Part shown: in pieces, positions 46,223 through 55,818 of the stretch
Layout: each line of letters opens with the position of its first letter
Numbering within the stretch: the stretch's first letter is position 1
Source of the DNA: Paraburkholderia mimosarum LMG 23256 = NBRC 106338
GTDB lineage: Bacteria > Pseudomonadota > Gammaproteobacteria > Burkholderiales > Burkholderiaceae
NCBI RefSeq assembly: GCF_000739815.1
Contig: NZ_BBJJ01000018.1
Location: forward strand, 87,041 to 151,040
Direction of reading: 5' to 3'
DNA length: 64,000 nucleotides
Translations under genes and position numbers: made by a program
Notes under the pieces: generated by a model
Told to the model about the DNA's origin: nothing
The model's database searches: none
Seen by the model: only the letters and a program-made list of their open reading frames with translations

Positions 46223-49200
46223 ACCCCTCGGCGCTCTTCATCCGGCGGCCCGTCGCGACCTCGCTGCTCGCGATCGCGATCCTCATTTCGGGGATGCTCG
46301 CCTTTTTCCGGCTGCCAGTGGCGCCGCTGCCCAACATCGCCTATCCGGTGATCGTGGTACAGGCCAACATGGCGGGCGCGAGCCCGGACATCATGGCGTC
46401 CACCGTGGCGGAGCCGCTCGAGCGCCGCCTCGGCACCATTGCCGACGTGAGCCAGCTCACCTCGATCAGCAACACGGGATCGTCGATCATCGTGGTCGTG
46501 TTCGGCCTGAAGCGCGACATCAACGGTGCGGCGCGCGACGTCGAAGCCGCGATCCAGGCCGCGCGCGCCGACCTGCCCGTCACGCTGCGCAGCAACCCGA
46601 CCTACCGCCAGTACAACCCCGCGAGCGCGCCGATCATGGTGCTCGCGCTCACCTCGGAAACGCTCACGAAGGCGCAGCTCTACGATTCCGCCGATTCGGT
46701 CATCATGCAGCAGCTCTCGCAGGTGGACGGGGTGGGCCAGATCACGCTCGGCGGCGGCGCACTGCCCTCGGTGCGCGTGGAGCTGGCGCCAGGCAAGCTC
46801 AACAGCTACGGCATCGGCCTCGAAGACGTGCGCGCGTCGATTGGCGCGGCCAATGCGAACAGCGCGAAAGGCCATATCGACCAGGGCAACCAGCGCTACC
46901 AGGTGCTCTCGAACGACCAGATCAGCAAGGCCGCGCCGTTCCGCGACATCGTGATCGCCTATCGCAACGGCTCGCCCGTGTTCCTGGGCGACGTGGCTTC
47001 GGTCATCGACTCCAACGAGAACATCCGCAACGCCGGTCTCTACAACGGCCAGTCGTCCGTGCTGGTGATCGTCTACCCGATGCCGGGCAGCAACGTCGTG
47101 AAGACCGTGCAGCAGATCCAGGCGCGCCTGCCCTTCATCGAAGCCGCGCTGCCCGCCACGATCAAGGTGAACGTGGCGATCGACCGCTCCGAATCCGTGC
47201 GCGCTTCCGTGGCCGACACCGAGCGCACGCTCTTCATTGCCGTGCTGCTCGTGATCGGCGTGGTGTTCGTGTTCCTGCTCTCGCCGCGCGCCACGCTAAT
47301 TCCCGCCGTGGCGCTGCCGCTTTCCATCGTGGGCACCTTCGGGCCGATGTACCTGCTCGGCTACAGCATCGACAATCTCTCGCTCATGGCGCTCACGATC
47401 GGCACCGGCTTCGTCGTGGACGACGCCGTGGTGGTGCTGGAGAACATCGTGCGCCACCTCGAAGCCGGCATGGAACCAAAGGAAGCGGCGCTCAAAGGCG
47501 CGGGCGAAGTGGGCTTCACGGTGCTCTCCATGAGCCTTTCGCTGATTGCCGTGTTCCTGCCCATTCTGCTCATGCCGGGCATCGTGGGCCTGCTCTTTCA
47601 CGAGTTCGCGATGACGCTCTCCATCGCGATCCTGATCTCGCTCGTGATTTCGCTCACGGTCACGCCCACCATGTGCGCCTACGTGCTCAAGCGCGAGGCG
47701 CTGCATCGCAAGCCTTCGCGCGCCGCCGTATGGATCGAGGCGCAATTCGAGCGCTTCAAGCAGTTCTACTCGCGCACACTCGACGTCGCGCTCGATCACG
47801 CGCGGCTCACGATCTTCATTTTGTTCGCGCTGCTGGTCGGCAATGTGTTTCTTGCCCGTCTGCTTTCCGGCACGTTTTTTCCCGAGCAGGACACGGGCAT
47901 CCTGATCGGCCAGATCATCGCCGACCAGAGCATTTCGTTCAGGGCGATGGAGAAGAAGCTCGCCCAGTTGCAGGCCATCGTGAAGGCCGATCCTGCGGTG
48001 CAGTCCGTGGCGGGCTTCACGGGCGGGCGCGCGCTCAATACGGCCACGGTGTTCGTCGAGCTGAAGCCGATCAATGAGCGGCGCCTTTCGGCCACCGAGG
48101 TCGTGAACCGGCTGCGCCCCAAGCTCAATGGGGTTTCCGGCGCACGCCTTTTCATGCAGGCGCAGCAGGACCTGCAGATCGGCGGCCGGCAGTCGGCGGC
48201 CGAGTATCAGTACACGCTCACGAGCGACGACGCCAATGCCCTTTTCACCTGGGTGCCGCGCCTCGTGGACGAGCTGAACAAACACCGTGGCCAGATGACG
48301 GACGTGAATTCGGACCTGCAGCAAAATGGTCTCGAGGCCTACATGACGGTGCAGCGCACGACCGCCAAGCGCTTCGGCTTCGATCCCAACCAGATCGACA
48401 ACGTGCTCTATGACGCATTCGGCCAGCGGACGGTGTCGACCATCTACAACGCGATCAACCAGTACTTCGTCGTCATGGAAGTGGCGCCGCAATACTGGCA
48501 GTTTCCGCAATCGTTCGAGCAGATCTGGCTGAGCACCGCGGCGGGCAACGCGAGCGGCGCCGCGCAAACGCAGATGCCGCAAAGCGTGATCTCGGGCGTC
48601 ACGCCTTTCATGGCCGTGACCACCCCGCCCCCCCCAACCACGACAGGCAGCAACACCAACACGCGCAATGCCAACGCCGTGGCCAACCAGCAGAACAACG
48701 CGATTGCGAACAGCAAGGGCGGCAGCTCCAGCGGCAGCGCGGACAGCACGGCCGCCGAAACCATGGTGCCGCTCATGGCGCTCATGGACTGGAAAACGCG
48801 GCACACGGCCACGCAGGTCAATCACCAGGGCACGGAAGTGGCGGGCACGATTTCGTTCAATCTGCCCAAGGGCGGTTCGCTCTCCGACGCCGGCAGGATC
48901 ATCGATCAGGCCAAACGCGACATCGGCATGCCTGCCTCGATCCACGGTGCGTTCGCGGGCGCGGCGCAGGCCTACGCGCAATCGATGGGCACCGTGCCGC
49001 TGCTCATTCTCGCCGCGCTCGCCGTGGTGTATATCGTGCTGGGCGTGCTCTACGAAAACACCATCCACCCGCTCACGATCCTCTCCACGCTGCCTTCGGC
49101 CGGCATAGGCGCGATCCTTGCCATGCTGATCTTCGGCACGCCGTTCTCCGTAATCGCGATGATCGGCATCATTCTGCTCATCGGCATCGTGAAGAAGAAC

Positions 49201-49542
49201 GGCATCATGATGGTCGATGTCGCCATTCAGCTGCAACGCAACGAAGGCATGGACGCGCGCAGCGCGATTCACGAGGCCGCCGTGGTACGCCTGCGCCCGA
49301 TCATGATGACGACCTTCGCGGCCGTGCTCGGCGCGCTGCCGCTCGCCATCGGCATCGGCCAGGGCGCCTCCCTGCGCCAGCCGCTCGGCGTGACGGTGAT
49401 GGGCGGCCTGATCCTGAGCCAGCTCTTCACGCTGTACACCACGCCGGTGATTTACCTGTTCCTCGACCGCCTGCGCGCGCGCCTCGCGCGCTGGGCCGCG
49501 CGCCTGCCGTGGAATCGTCAGGCCGATGAGAGCGCATCATGA
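46219..49542 (+). CDS. mdtC: RND multidrug permease MdtC with an extra low-complexity loop
   Basis: A 1107-aa, 12-span pump subunit starting at GTG 46219 within the mdtB stop. The proton-relay pair is in GTGFVVDDAVVVLEN. The protein is longer than enterobacterial MdtC (about 1025 aa). Much of the excess is a periplasmic insertion near residues 775-855, which runs through TTPPPPTTTGSNTNTRNANA and KGGSSSGSADS. Flanking core sequence is intact on both sides. It works with MdtB and the adaptor to export drugs or bile-like compounds. Confidence 0.95.
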   Translation: MNPSALFIRRPVATSLLAIAILISGMLAFFRLPVAPLPNIAYPVIVVQANMAGASPDIMASTVAEPLERRLGTIADVSQLTSISNTGSSIIVVVFGLKRDINGAARDVEAAIQAARADLPVTLRSNPTYRQYNPASAPIMVLALTSETLTKAQLYDSADSVIMQQLSQVDGVGQITLGGGALPSVRVELAPGKLNSYGIGLEDVRASIGAANANSAKGHIDQGNQRYQVLSNDQISKAAPFRDIVIAYRNGSPVFLGDVASVIDSNENIRNAGLYNGQSSVLVIVYPMPGSNVVKTVQQIQARLPFIEAALPATIKVNVAIDRSESVRASVADTERTLFIAVLLVIGVVFVFLLSPRATLIPAVALPLSIVGTFGPMYLLGYSIDNLSLMALTIGTGFVVDDAVVVLENIVRHLEAGMEPKEAALKGAGEVGFTVLSMSLSLIAVFLPILLMPGIVGLLFHEFAMTLSIAILISLVISLTVTPTMCAYVLKREALHRKPSRAAVWIEAQFERFKQFYSRTLDVALDHARLTIFILFALLVGNVFLARLLSGTFFPEQDTGILIGQIIADQSISFRAMEKKLAQLQAIVKADPAVQSVAGFTGGRALNTATVFVELKPINERRLSATEVVNRLRPKLNGVSGARLFMQAQQDLQIGGRQSAAEYQYTLTSDDANALFTWVPRLVDELNKHRGQMTDVNSDLQQNGLEAYMTVQRTTAKRFGFDPNQIDNVLYDAFGQRTVSTIYNAINQYFVVMEVAPQYWQFPQSFEQIWLSTAAGNASGAAQTQMPQSVISGVTPFMAVTTPPPPTTTGSNTNTRNANAVANQQNNAIANSKGGSSSGSADSTAAETMVPLMALMDWKTRHTATQVNHQGTEVAGTISFNLPKGGSLSDAGRIIDQAKRDIGMPASIHGAFAGAAQAYAQSMGTVPLLILAALAVVYIVLGVLYENTIHPLTILSTLPSAGIGAILAMLIFGTPFSVIAMIGIILLIGIVKKNGIMMVDVAIQLQRNEGMDARSAIHEAAVVRLRPIMMTTFAAVLGALPLAIGIGQGASLRQPLGVTVMGGLILSQLFTLYTTPVIYLFLDRLRARLARWAARLPWNRQADESAS

Positions 49543-51158
49543 TGAAGACACGCCTTACCCGATCGCTCACGCGAATGCTCGTTCCCGCCGCCGCAAGCAC
49601 GCGCTCGCGCGTGCCGCCGCTCGCGCCACTTTCCGCCGCGCTGCTGCTCGCGGGCTGCATGGTCGGGCCGGACTACCATCGGCCCCAGGTCGCGGTGCCC
49701 GCCACCTGGAAGGAGCTGCCCGGCTGGACCCAGGCCGAGCCCGATGCCGCGCAGGGCCCCAAGGGCGAATGGTGGACCGCCTTCCAGGATCCGCTGCTCG
49801 ATGAACTGGAACCGCTCGTCCAGGTGTCGAACCAGACCGTGCGGCAGAGCTACGCGAATTACCAGCAAGCGCTGGCCGAAGTGCGCGTGGCGCGCGCGAG
49901 CCTCTTTCCGGTCATCGGCGTGACCGGCTCCCTCGCGCGCGAGCGCTCCTCCACCGGCACGCTCAGCAGCGTGAGCAGCATCACCTCCACGCCGAGCGGC
50001 GCGCGCATCGTCAATGGCGGCACACTCGAAGCCAACGCGAGCTGGGACATCGACCTCTGGGGCCAGGTGCGCCGCCAGGTCGAAGAGCAGTCGGCCACGG
50101 CGCAGGCGAGCGAAGCGACGCTCGCCAACGCTACGTTGTCCGAACAGATCGCGCTCGCCAACGCCGTGATCAACCTGCGCATCACCGATGCCGACATCGA
50201 CCTGCTCACGCATACGGTGCAGGCGTACACGGACTTCCTGCGCGTGGTGGCCAACCAGGACCAGGCAGGAACGGTACCACCGTCCGACCTCATTTCCGCG
50301 CGCACGCAGCTCGAATCCGCGCGCGCGAGCCTGATCGCACTGGGCGTGGCGCGGGCGCAGTACGAGCATGCCATCGCCGTGCTGGTGGGTCGCAACCCCG
50401 GGGAAGTCGATATCCCGCATAGCACGAAGCTGCCGGCGCTGCCCACGGTGCCCGCCGGCGTACCCTCCACGCTGCTGCAGCGCCGCCCAGACATCTCGAC
50501 CGCCGAGCGCCAGATGGCGTCGGCCAACGCGGCAATCGGCGTGGCAGTGGCCGCCTACTATCCGACGATCTCGCTCACGGCGCTCGACGGCTTCACGCAG
50601 TCGCCGATTTCGGGCCTCCTGCATATGAGCAACTACGTGTGGTCGCTCGGCGCGAGCGCGACGCAGACGATCTTCGACGGCGGCCAGCGCAGCGGCCAGG
50701 TGGCGGCCGCGCGCGCGAGCTACGACGCAGCCGTGGCACACTATCGCGGCACGGTGCTGACGGCGTTCCAGGGGGTGGAGAACGATCTCTCGGGGCTGCG
50801 CATTCTCGCGCAGCAGGCCGAGGTGCTCGACGCCGCGGTGCGCGACGCGACGCGCGGCGCGCAGATCGCGCAGAACGAATACGAGGCGGGAACGGTGGAC
50901 TACACGACGGTCGCGACGGCCCTCGCCACGCAGCTGACCAATGAGCAGAGCGCGCTCAACGTGCAGCAGCAGCGGCTGCTCGACACCGCCTCGCTGATCG
51001 GCGACCTGGGCGGCGGGTGGTCCGGCGCGCTGCACGACGCGCAGCATCCGTCTCGTGCGGTCGCGCCTGCCTCCGAAGCGGCGGCGGCCGGCGCAAGCAT
51101 GGGCGCCCCGGCGAGCGTGGAGGCCAGCCGCGCGCAGGGCGCCGCCGCCAGTCCTTGA
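49539..51158 (+). CDS. NodT/OprM-type outer-membrane efflux lipoprotein
   Basis: A 539-aa TolC-like channel. A long signal region ends in the lipobox LLLAGC, so the mature N-terminal Cys is lipidated. GPDYHRPQVAVPATWKE is the usual NodT family opening. Two outer-membrane-efflux repeats follow (about 75-280 and 295-480), with QRRPDISTAERQMASANA in the second. The last 40 residues are an Ala-rich tail. The ATG overlaps the mdtC stop, completing a self-contained tripartite pump operon. Confidence 0.94.
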   Translation: MMKTRLTRSLTRMLVPAAASTRSRVPPLAPLSAALLLAGCMVGPDYHRPQVAVPATWKELPGWTQAEPDAAQGPKGEWWTAFQDPLLDELEPLVQVSNQTVRQSYANYQQALAEVRVARASLFPVIGVTGSLARERSSTGTLSSVSSITSTPSGARIVNGGTLEANASWDIDLWGQVRRQVEEQSATAQASEATLANATLSEQIALANAVINLRITDADIDLLTHTVQAYTDFLRVVANQDQAGTVPPSDLISARTQLESARASLIALGVARAQYEHAIAVLVGRNPGEVDIPHSTKLPALPTVPAGVPSTLLQRRPDISTAERQMASANAAIGVAVAAYYPTISLTALDGFTQSPISGLLHMSNYVWSLGASATQTIFDGGQRSGQVAAARASYDAAVAHYRGTVLTAFQGVENDLSGLRILAQQAEVLDAAVRDATRGAQIAQNEYEAGTVDYTTVATALATQLTNEQSALNVQQQRLLDTASLIGDLGGGWSGALHDAQHPSRAVAPASEAAAAGASMGAPASVEASRAQGAAASP

Positions 51159-51171
51159 CCTGCGGCCCGGC

Positions 51172-51627
51172 CTACGCTCGCGGTTTCGATTCCGGCCCGG
51201 AAGCGAGCGGCATGGCGGAGGCCGGTAGCCCGAACACGGTATCGAAGATCAAGTTGTACACGTAGGTATAGACGAGAAAGAACACCGTCAGGCCGATGTC
51301 CAATCCAAGCGCCTCTAGCAGCGACACGCGCAGCGTGAACGCGATCAGCGGGACGAGGAACAATACGAGCCCGCCCTCGAAGCCCACGGCATGCGCAATG
51401 CGGCGCGCGACGCCGCGGCCGCGCTTCGCCTGACGCGCTTCCCAGCGCTCGAACAACAGGTTGTAGACGAAGTTCCAGCCCACCGCGATCAGCGACGAAA
51501 ACACCGCAGCGGCGCCGGCACGATCCATGCCGCTGCCCGAGAGCGTGGCGAAGCTCGTGCCGGTGATGACGATCGCAATGCCCTCGAACAGCGTGAGATA
51601 CACGATCCGGCGTTTGATGCCCTGCAT
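51172..51627 (-). CDS. PACE-family efflux protein (AceI-like)
   Basis: A 151-aa, four-span membrane protein made of two tandem bacterial transmembrane pair domains. Span 1 contains LFEGIAIVITG with Glu15, the acidic residue essential for transport in Acinetobacter AceI. The second repeat begins FEGGLVLFLVPL. PACE proteins export chlorhexidine, short diamines and related cations. It converges on the RND operon and is 22 bp downstream of the nitroreductase gene on the same strand. Confidence 0.88.
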   Translation of the reverse strand: MQGIKRRIVYLTLFEGIAIVITGTSFATLSGSGMDRAGAAAVFSSLIAVGWNFVYNLLFERWEARQAKRGRGVARRIAHAVGFEGGLVLFLVPLIAFTLRVSLLEALGLDIGLTVFFLVYTYVYNLIFDTVFGLPASAMPLASGPESKPRA

Positions 51628-51649
51628 GGGCTGGCGCTCCCTGCGAGAA

Positions 51650-52300
51650 TCAGCCCAGCTCGGTGAACACCGCAGCCGCGGGCAGACGCGACTTGGGCAG
51701 TTTCGCGTTGAAGTCGTCGGCGCTGCGATAGCCGAGGCCGATCACCACGAGCGCGGTGAGGCCCTGCTCGCGCAGGCCCAGCTCCGCGTCGAGCGCATCG
51801 ACATCGAAACCTTCCATCGGGCAGGCGTCGATTTCGAGCGTCGACGCGCCGATCAGCAGCGTGCCGAGCGCGAGATACGCCTGCTTTTCCATCCACGCCG
51901 GCAGGTCCTTGCGCTCGCGATGCAGGTTCACGTAGAACGAACGCGTCTTTTCCTGGCCCGCCTTCGCTTCGGCGTTGGCGAAACGGCCGTCCGCCTCTTC
52001 CTGGGCCAGCACTTGCGCGAGGTGGGCTTCGTTCATGTCGGTGCGCACGCACAGCACCAGCACGTGCGAGGCGCGCGTCACCTTCGGTTCGTTGTACGCG
52101 AAACCTTCCATGCCCTTGGCAATGCGCGCACGCGCGGCATCGCTTTCGGCCAGCACGAAGTGCCACGGCTGCGAATTCACTGAAGAGGGGCTGAAGCGGA
52201 TCAGCTCCTTGAGCTCTTCGATGACGGCGGCAGGAATCTTGCGGGCGGGGTCGAAGGCCTTCGTTGCGTGGCGGGCTTTCGCGAAACGGGTGAGGTTCAA
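51650..52300 (-). CDS. NfsB-type oxygen-insensitive nitroreductase
   Basis: The product is 216 aa, with the NfsB opening LTRFAKARHATKAFDPARKI, the FMN-binding FSPSSVNSQPWHFV and the C-terminal VVIGLGYRSADDFN. It reduces nitroaromatics, quinones or dihydropteridine with NAD(P)H. The start appears to be a TTG at 52300, with GGAG 8 bp before it; no in-frame ATG gives the conserved N-terminus. It probably shares a transcript with the PACE gene. Confidence 0.88.
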   Translation of the reverse strand: MNLTRFAKARHATKAFDPARKIPAAVIEELKELIRFSPSSVNSQPWHFVLAESDAARARIAKGMEGFAYNEPKVTRASHVLVLCVRTDMNEAHLAQVLAQEEADGRFANAEAKAGQEKTRSFYVNLHRERKDLPAWMEKQAYLALGTLLIGASTLEIDACPMEGFDVDALDAELGLREQGLTALVVIGLGYRSADDFNAKLPKSRLPAAAVFTELG

Positions 52301-52483
52301 GTCGTTTTCTCCATCGTGTCCATGGCCGGTTTGCTGGGGCGGTTAGCCGCCGTCGGCATCAATGTCCGGCAAGGCCGACATCGTACCAGCACGCGGCGCG
52401 GCGCGGGTGCGCCGGCGGCGGGAACGCCCTGCGCGCCCTGCTTGCCTGCGCTATGCTGGTACGCTGCCGCGGCGCGGGGCGGA

Positions 52484-52553
52484 CCGCACCTGGTCGGCCG
52501 CACCTGGTCGGCCGCACCTAGCCGGCCGCACCTCGCCGGCCGCACCTCGCCGC
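52484..52553. repeat. Five tandem copies of a 14-bp unit
   Basis: Units at 52484, 52498, 52512, 52526 and 52540. The first two are identical (CCGCACCTGGTCGG), the third reads CCGCACCTAGCCGG, and the last two share CCGCACCTCGCCG. The array lies in the divergent region between the nitroreductase and yjbQ genes and ends 40 bp before the yjbQ ATG. The gradient of variants suggests growth by slippage. Confidence 0.9.
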
Positions 52554-52593
52554 CCCCTTTCCGCGCAACGCGGCCCGCCCTGGAGAATCGACC

Positions 52594-53013
52594 ATGCGTC
52601 AGGCCATCCATCATCTGCACGTCAGCACGCGCACGCGCGGGCTCGTCGACATCAGCGCCCAGGTGCGCGCGTTCGTGCGCGAGCAGCGCATCGCCACCGG
52701 CCTGCTCACGCTCTTTTGCCGCCACACGTCGGCCTCGCTGCTGATCCAGGAGAACGCCGATCCCTCGGTGCGCCGCGACCTCGAACGCTACTTCGAAGCG
52801 ATCGCGCCCGAAGACGCCCAGCGCTACGAGCACGACACAGAAGGCGCCGACGATATGCCCGCGCATCTGCGCACGGCGCTCACGCACACGCAGCTCTCGA
52901 TTCCGGTCGAGCAAGGCCATCCCGTGCTGGGCACCTGGCAGGGCATCTATCTGTTCGAGCATCGGCGCGCGGCGCACACGCGCGATGTCGTGCTGCATCT
53001 GATCGGCGAATGA
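52594..53013 (+). CDS. yjbQ: YjbQ/UPF0047 family protein
   Basis: A 139-aa single-domain protein. LLTLFCRHTSASLLIQENADPSVRRDLERYF and the C-terminal LGTWQGIYLFEHR are the family signatures. H in CRHTSAS and acidic residues are thought to form the active site. Family members have weak thiamine-phosphate synthase activity, but the true role is open. The first 120 bp upstream contain the 14-bp tandem array. Confidence 0.9.
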   Translation: MRQAIHHLHVSTRTRGLVDISAQVRAFVREQRIATGLLTLFCRHTSASLLIQENADPSVRRDLERYFEAIAPEDAQRYEHDTEGADDMPAHLRTALTHTQLSIPVEQGHPVLGTWQGIYLFEHRRAAHTRDVVLHLIGE

Positions 53014-53098
53014 GCGCGGTTCGCGCATCCACGCAAATCCCGCAGGCAAGCGCTATGCTACGGCTTTCGTTCAACCAGCTCACCGAGGGTTGCCCCAA

Positions 53099-53821
53099 AT
53101 GAAACAGTCTGCCGGTTCCATGATTTCCTTCACCCGCCCTGACGGCCAGTCGCTCCAGGGTTATCTCGCCAGGCCGGAAAAGAGCGAAGGCGCGCCCGCC
53201 ATCGTCGTGATCCAGGAGTGGTGGGGCTTGAACGACCAGATTCGCGGCGTGGCCGACCGGCTCGCGCAGGCGGGCTATCTCGCGCTCGTGCCCGATCTCT
53301 ATCGCGGCAAGAGCACGGTCGAACAGGAGGAGGCGCACCATCTGATGAGTGGCCTCGACTTCGCGGATGCCGCCTCGCAGGACGTATTCGGCGCGGTCAA
53401 CTACCTGAAGACGCTCACGGACCGCGTGGGTGTGACGGGCTACTGCATGGGCGGCGCGCTCACGCTGCTCGCGACGACCATGATCCCGGGCCTGGCGGGC
53501 GCCGTGGTGTGGTACGGCTTCCCGCCGCTCGAATACATCGACGCGAGCAAGATCACCGCGCCGATCCTCGGCCACTTCGCGACCCAGGACCAGGCCTTCA
53601 GCATCGAGACCGTGGCGACGCTCGAAACGAAGCTCGAGGATGCCAACGTCGATTTTGAATTCCATCGCTATCTCGCCCACCACGCGTTCGCGAACGAGAC
53701 CGCCGTGGGCCCGACGCGCATTGCCATCACGCAATACGACCCGGTGTGGGCGCAGCTCGCCTGGGACCGTTCGCTGACGTTCTGGGGCCGCACGCTGTGG
53801 CCGCAGCGCACGGCGAGCTAA
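53099..53821 (+). CDS. Dienelactone hydrolase family protein
   Basis: The ATG at 53099 gives 240 aa. Catalytic Cys116 lies in GYCMGGALTLLA, with a conserved Glu in VVIQEWWGLN and a His in RYLAHHAFANE. This is the alpha/beta hydrolase layout of dienelactone hydrolases. No chlorocatechol genes are near, so the natural substrate is open. It lies 85 bp after yjbQ and ends in a strong hairpin. Confidence 0.88.
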   Translation: MKQSAGSMISFTRPDGQSLQGYLARPEKSEGAPAIVVIQEWWGLNDQIRGVADRLAQAGYLALVPDLYRGKSTVEQEEAHHLMSGLDFADAASQDVFGAVNYLKTLTDRVGVTGYCMGGALTLLATTMIPGLAGAVVWYGFPPLEYIDASKITAPILGHFATQDQAFSIETVATLETKLEDANVDFEFHRYLAHHAFANETAVGPTRIAITQYDPVWAQLAWDRSLTFWGRTLWPQRTAS

Positions 53822-53830
53822 GGCGAGACG

Positions 53831-53856
53831 CGGCCCCGCGCCCGCGCGCGGGGCCG
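53831..53856 (+). terminator. Strong hairpin after the dienelactone hydrolase gene
   Basis: CGGCCCCGCGC (53831-53841) and GCGCGGGGCCG (53846-53856) form a perfect 11-bp stem with a 4-nt loop, 9 bp after the stop. No T run follows. Confidence 0.6.
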
Positions 53857-53979
53857 TCACAGGATCGGCGTCGCCCCACCTTGCGCGGGGGACGCCGTTT
53901 TGCATTGCAGCGCCCTCGTCCTCGTCGTGCCCTCGCGAAGCGTGAACGACGTCAACCTCGCGGGCAAGCTCATCAAGCC

Positions 53980-54291
53980 ATGAAAGTCATCCGCTCGAAA
54001 TCCTTCATCGCCAGCCGCCCCTGGGGCGCGCTCGACATCGCCAGCATGAACGGCACCACCGTGCGCCTGCACTGGACCGACCAGCCATACAAGTGGCACG
54101 TCAACGACGGCGAGGAAGTGTTCGCCGTGCTCGACGGCGTGGTCGACATGCACTATCGCGATGGCTGCACGGAGCAGGTCGCGGTGCTGGAGGCCGGCGA
54201 CGTCTTCTACGCGGGCGTGGGCTGCGAGCATGTCGCCCACCCGCGCGGCGAGTCGCGCATTCTCGTCGTGGAGCGCGAAGGGAGCGTGTAA
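53980..54291 (+). CDS. Cupin-domain protein, 103 aa
   Basis: A single cupin barrel. KWHVNDGEEVFAVLDGVVDMHY carries cupin motif 1 in modified form (His and Glu present), and GDVFYAGVGCEHVAHP is motif 2 with a His. It probably binds a divalent metal. No ribosome site is convincing at the ATG at 53980. Function unknown; the GST gene follows 119 bp later. Confidence 0.78.
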   Translation: MKVIRSKSFIASRPWGALDIASMNGTTVRLHWTDQPYKWHVNDGEEVFAVLDGVVDMHYRDGCTEQVAVLEAGDVFYAGVGCEHVAHPRGESRILVVEREGSV

Positions 54292-54410
54292 GCGTCGACA
54301 CTCGGGCCCAAAACACGGCAGCCGCCGTTTCCACTACACTTGGCGGCCAGCTACCGTTCCCGTCTTTCAGGCGCGGCCGTCGCGGCCCTGAAGGCTTTCA
54401 AGGATCCTGC

Positions 54411-55115
54411 ATGAACGACCTTTCCGCGTTTCCCATCACCCGAAAGTGGCCCGCGCAACATCCCGAGCGCATCCAGCTCTACTCGCTGCCCACGCCCAAC
54501 GGCGTCAAGGTCTCGATCATGCTGGAGGAAAGCGGCCTCGCCTACGAGCCGCATCTGGTGCGCTTCGACACGAATGACCAGATGTCGCCCGAATTCCTCT
54601 CGATCAGCCCCAACAACAAGATTCCCGCGATCCTCGACCCGAACGGCCCGGACGGCGAGCCGCTCGCGCTCTTCGAGTCGGGTGCGATCCTCATCTATCT
54701 CGCCGACAAGTGCGGCAAGTTCCTCGCCCGCGAAGGCGCGGCGCGCTACGAGACGATCCAGTGGGTCATGTTCCAGATGGGCGGCATCGGCCCGATGTTC
54801 GGGCAGGTGGGCTTCTTCCACAAGTTCGCCGGCAAGGAATACGAGGACAAGCGCCCGCGCGATCGTTATGTCGCGGAGTCGCGGCGCCTTCTCGGCGTGC
54901 TCGACCAGCGTCTTGAAGGGCGCCAGTGGATCATGGGCGACGACTACACCATCGCCGACATCGCGACATTTGGTTGGGTGCGCAACCTTGTTGGCTTCTA
55001 CGAGGCCGGCGATCTCGTGGGCTACGGCGACTTCAAGAACGTCGCACGCGTGCTGAAAGCGTTTCTCGCGCGGCCGGCGGTCGAGCGCGGGCTCAACATT
55101 CCGGCGCGCGGCTGA
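54411..55115 (+). CDS. Nu-class glutathione S-transferase (YghU/YfcG type)
   Basis: The ATG at 54411 gives 234 aa. RIQLYSLPTPNGVKVSIMLEE holds the Thr-Pro-Asn element that replaces the usual Ser/Tyr/Cys in nu-class enzymes. SPNNKIPAILDPNGPDGEP and LFESGAILIYLADKCG form the glutathione site. The C-terminal helical domain has DDYTIADIATFGWVRN. Such proteins act as disulfide-bond reductases with glutathione. An open frame reaches back into the cupin gene but is not used. Confidence 0.9.
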   Translation: MNDLSAFPITRKWPAQHPERIQLYSLPTPNGVKVSIMLEESGLAYEPHLVRFDTNDQMSPEFLSISPNNKIPAILDPNGPDGEPLALFESGAILIYLADKCGKFLAREGAARYETIQWVMFQMGGIGPMFGQVGFFHKFAGKEYEDKRPRDRYVAESRRLLGVLDQRLEGRQWIMGDDYTIADIATFGWVRNLVGFYEAGDLVGYGDFKNVARVLKAFLARPAVERGLNIPARG

Positions 55116-55140
55116 CGCGCGCACGGCGCACGGGAGCGCG

Positions 55141-55818
55141 TCAATGCTGCGGCGCGCCCACGCGCGCCGCGACCGCGTCGGCCACCTCGGCCGCCGCGCG
55201 GTCGACGTTCTTGCGGTCGTCGGCGCGAGCGAGCACGAACTTTGCCGCCGCCACATAAGGGTTCAACGCAATGGCTGCACCCGCGCCCGGCTTTGCGTGG
55301 CTGGACGCGCTGTCGATCACCTGATAGAGCGGCTGCGGCGCCTGGCCAGCGAGATCGTCGACGGCGACGGCCAGCTCGATCTGGCTCGCGCCCGCGCCGA
55401 AGCCCACCACCGCGCGCCGCATGCTGTTGCCTTCGTCCACGCTCAGGAACACGCCGCGTACCAGCCAGCCCTGCGCGGGCAGCGGCGCGCCGTTCGCGAG
55501 GCGCCGCGCATCGAGGCCCTTCGCGCGCAGATCGTTCACCAGCGCATCGGCCATTTTGGTGACGATTTCGTCCGCCTTCTGCTGCGGATCCCGGTGGCGC
55601 TGGAACGGCCTCGGAAGCAGTCCGCCCGCGTGCTGCCGCGCGTTCTCCACCGGATTCGTATCCAGCTTCACGCTGCCCGGTTCCAGCTCGAAATCCGTCA
55701 CATAGACGAGCGGCGCGCCCTGCGCCCCGGAAGCACCCAACGGTTGCGCCGAGGCGAGCGGCGTCAAGGCGCACAGCCATAGCGTCGCGAGCAGGCTCCA
55801 GTTCCAGCGCATTTTCAT
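55141..55818 (-). CDS. Exported DUF4410-like protein
   Basis: GGGAG at 55825-55829, 6 bp before the ATG at 55818, sets the start; the product is 225 aa. The signal peptide ends PLASA|QPLG. APLVYVTDFELEPGSVKLD at the start of the mature protein and VRGVFLSVDEGNSMRRAVVGFGAGASQIEL in the middle fit DUF4410-type envelope proteins. Function unknown. It converges on the GST gene. Confidence 0.75.
   Translation of the reverse strand: MKMRWNWSLLATLWLCALTPLASAQPLGASGAQGAPLVYVTDFELEPGSVKLDTNPVENARQHAGGLLPRPFQRHRDPQQKADEIVTKMADALVNDLRAKGLDARRLANGAPLPAQGWLVRGVFLSVDEGNSMRRAVVGFGAGASQIELAVAVDDLAGQAPQPLYQVIDSASSHAKPGAGAAIALNPYVAAAKFVLARADDRKNVDRAAAEVADAVAARVGAPQH

Noticed and set aside
47296..49272. A 658-codon minus-strand frame opposite mdtC
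   Set aside because: Composition typical of a reversed membrane protein in GC-rich DNA; no motifs.
52484..52553. CRISPR array
   Set aside because: The units are directly adjacent with no spacers and only 14 bp long.
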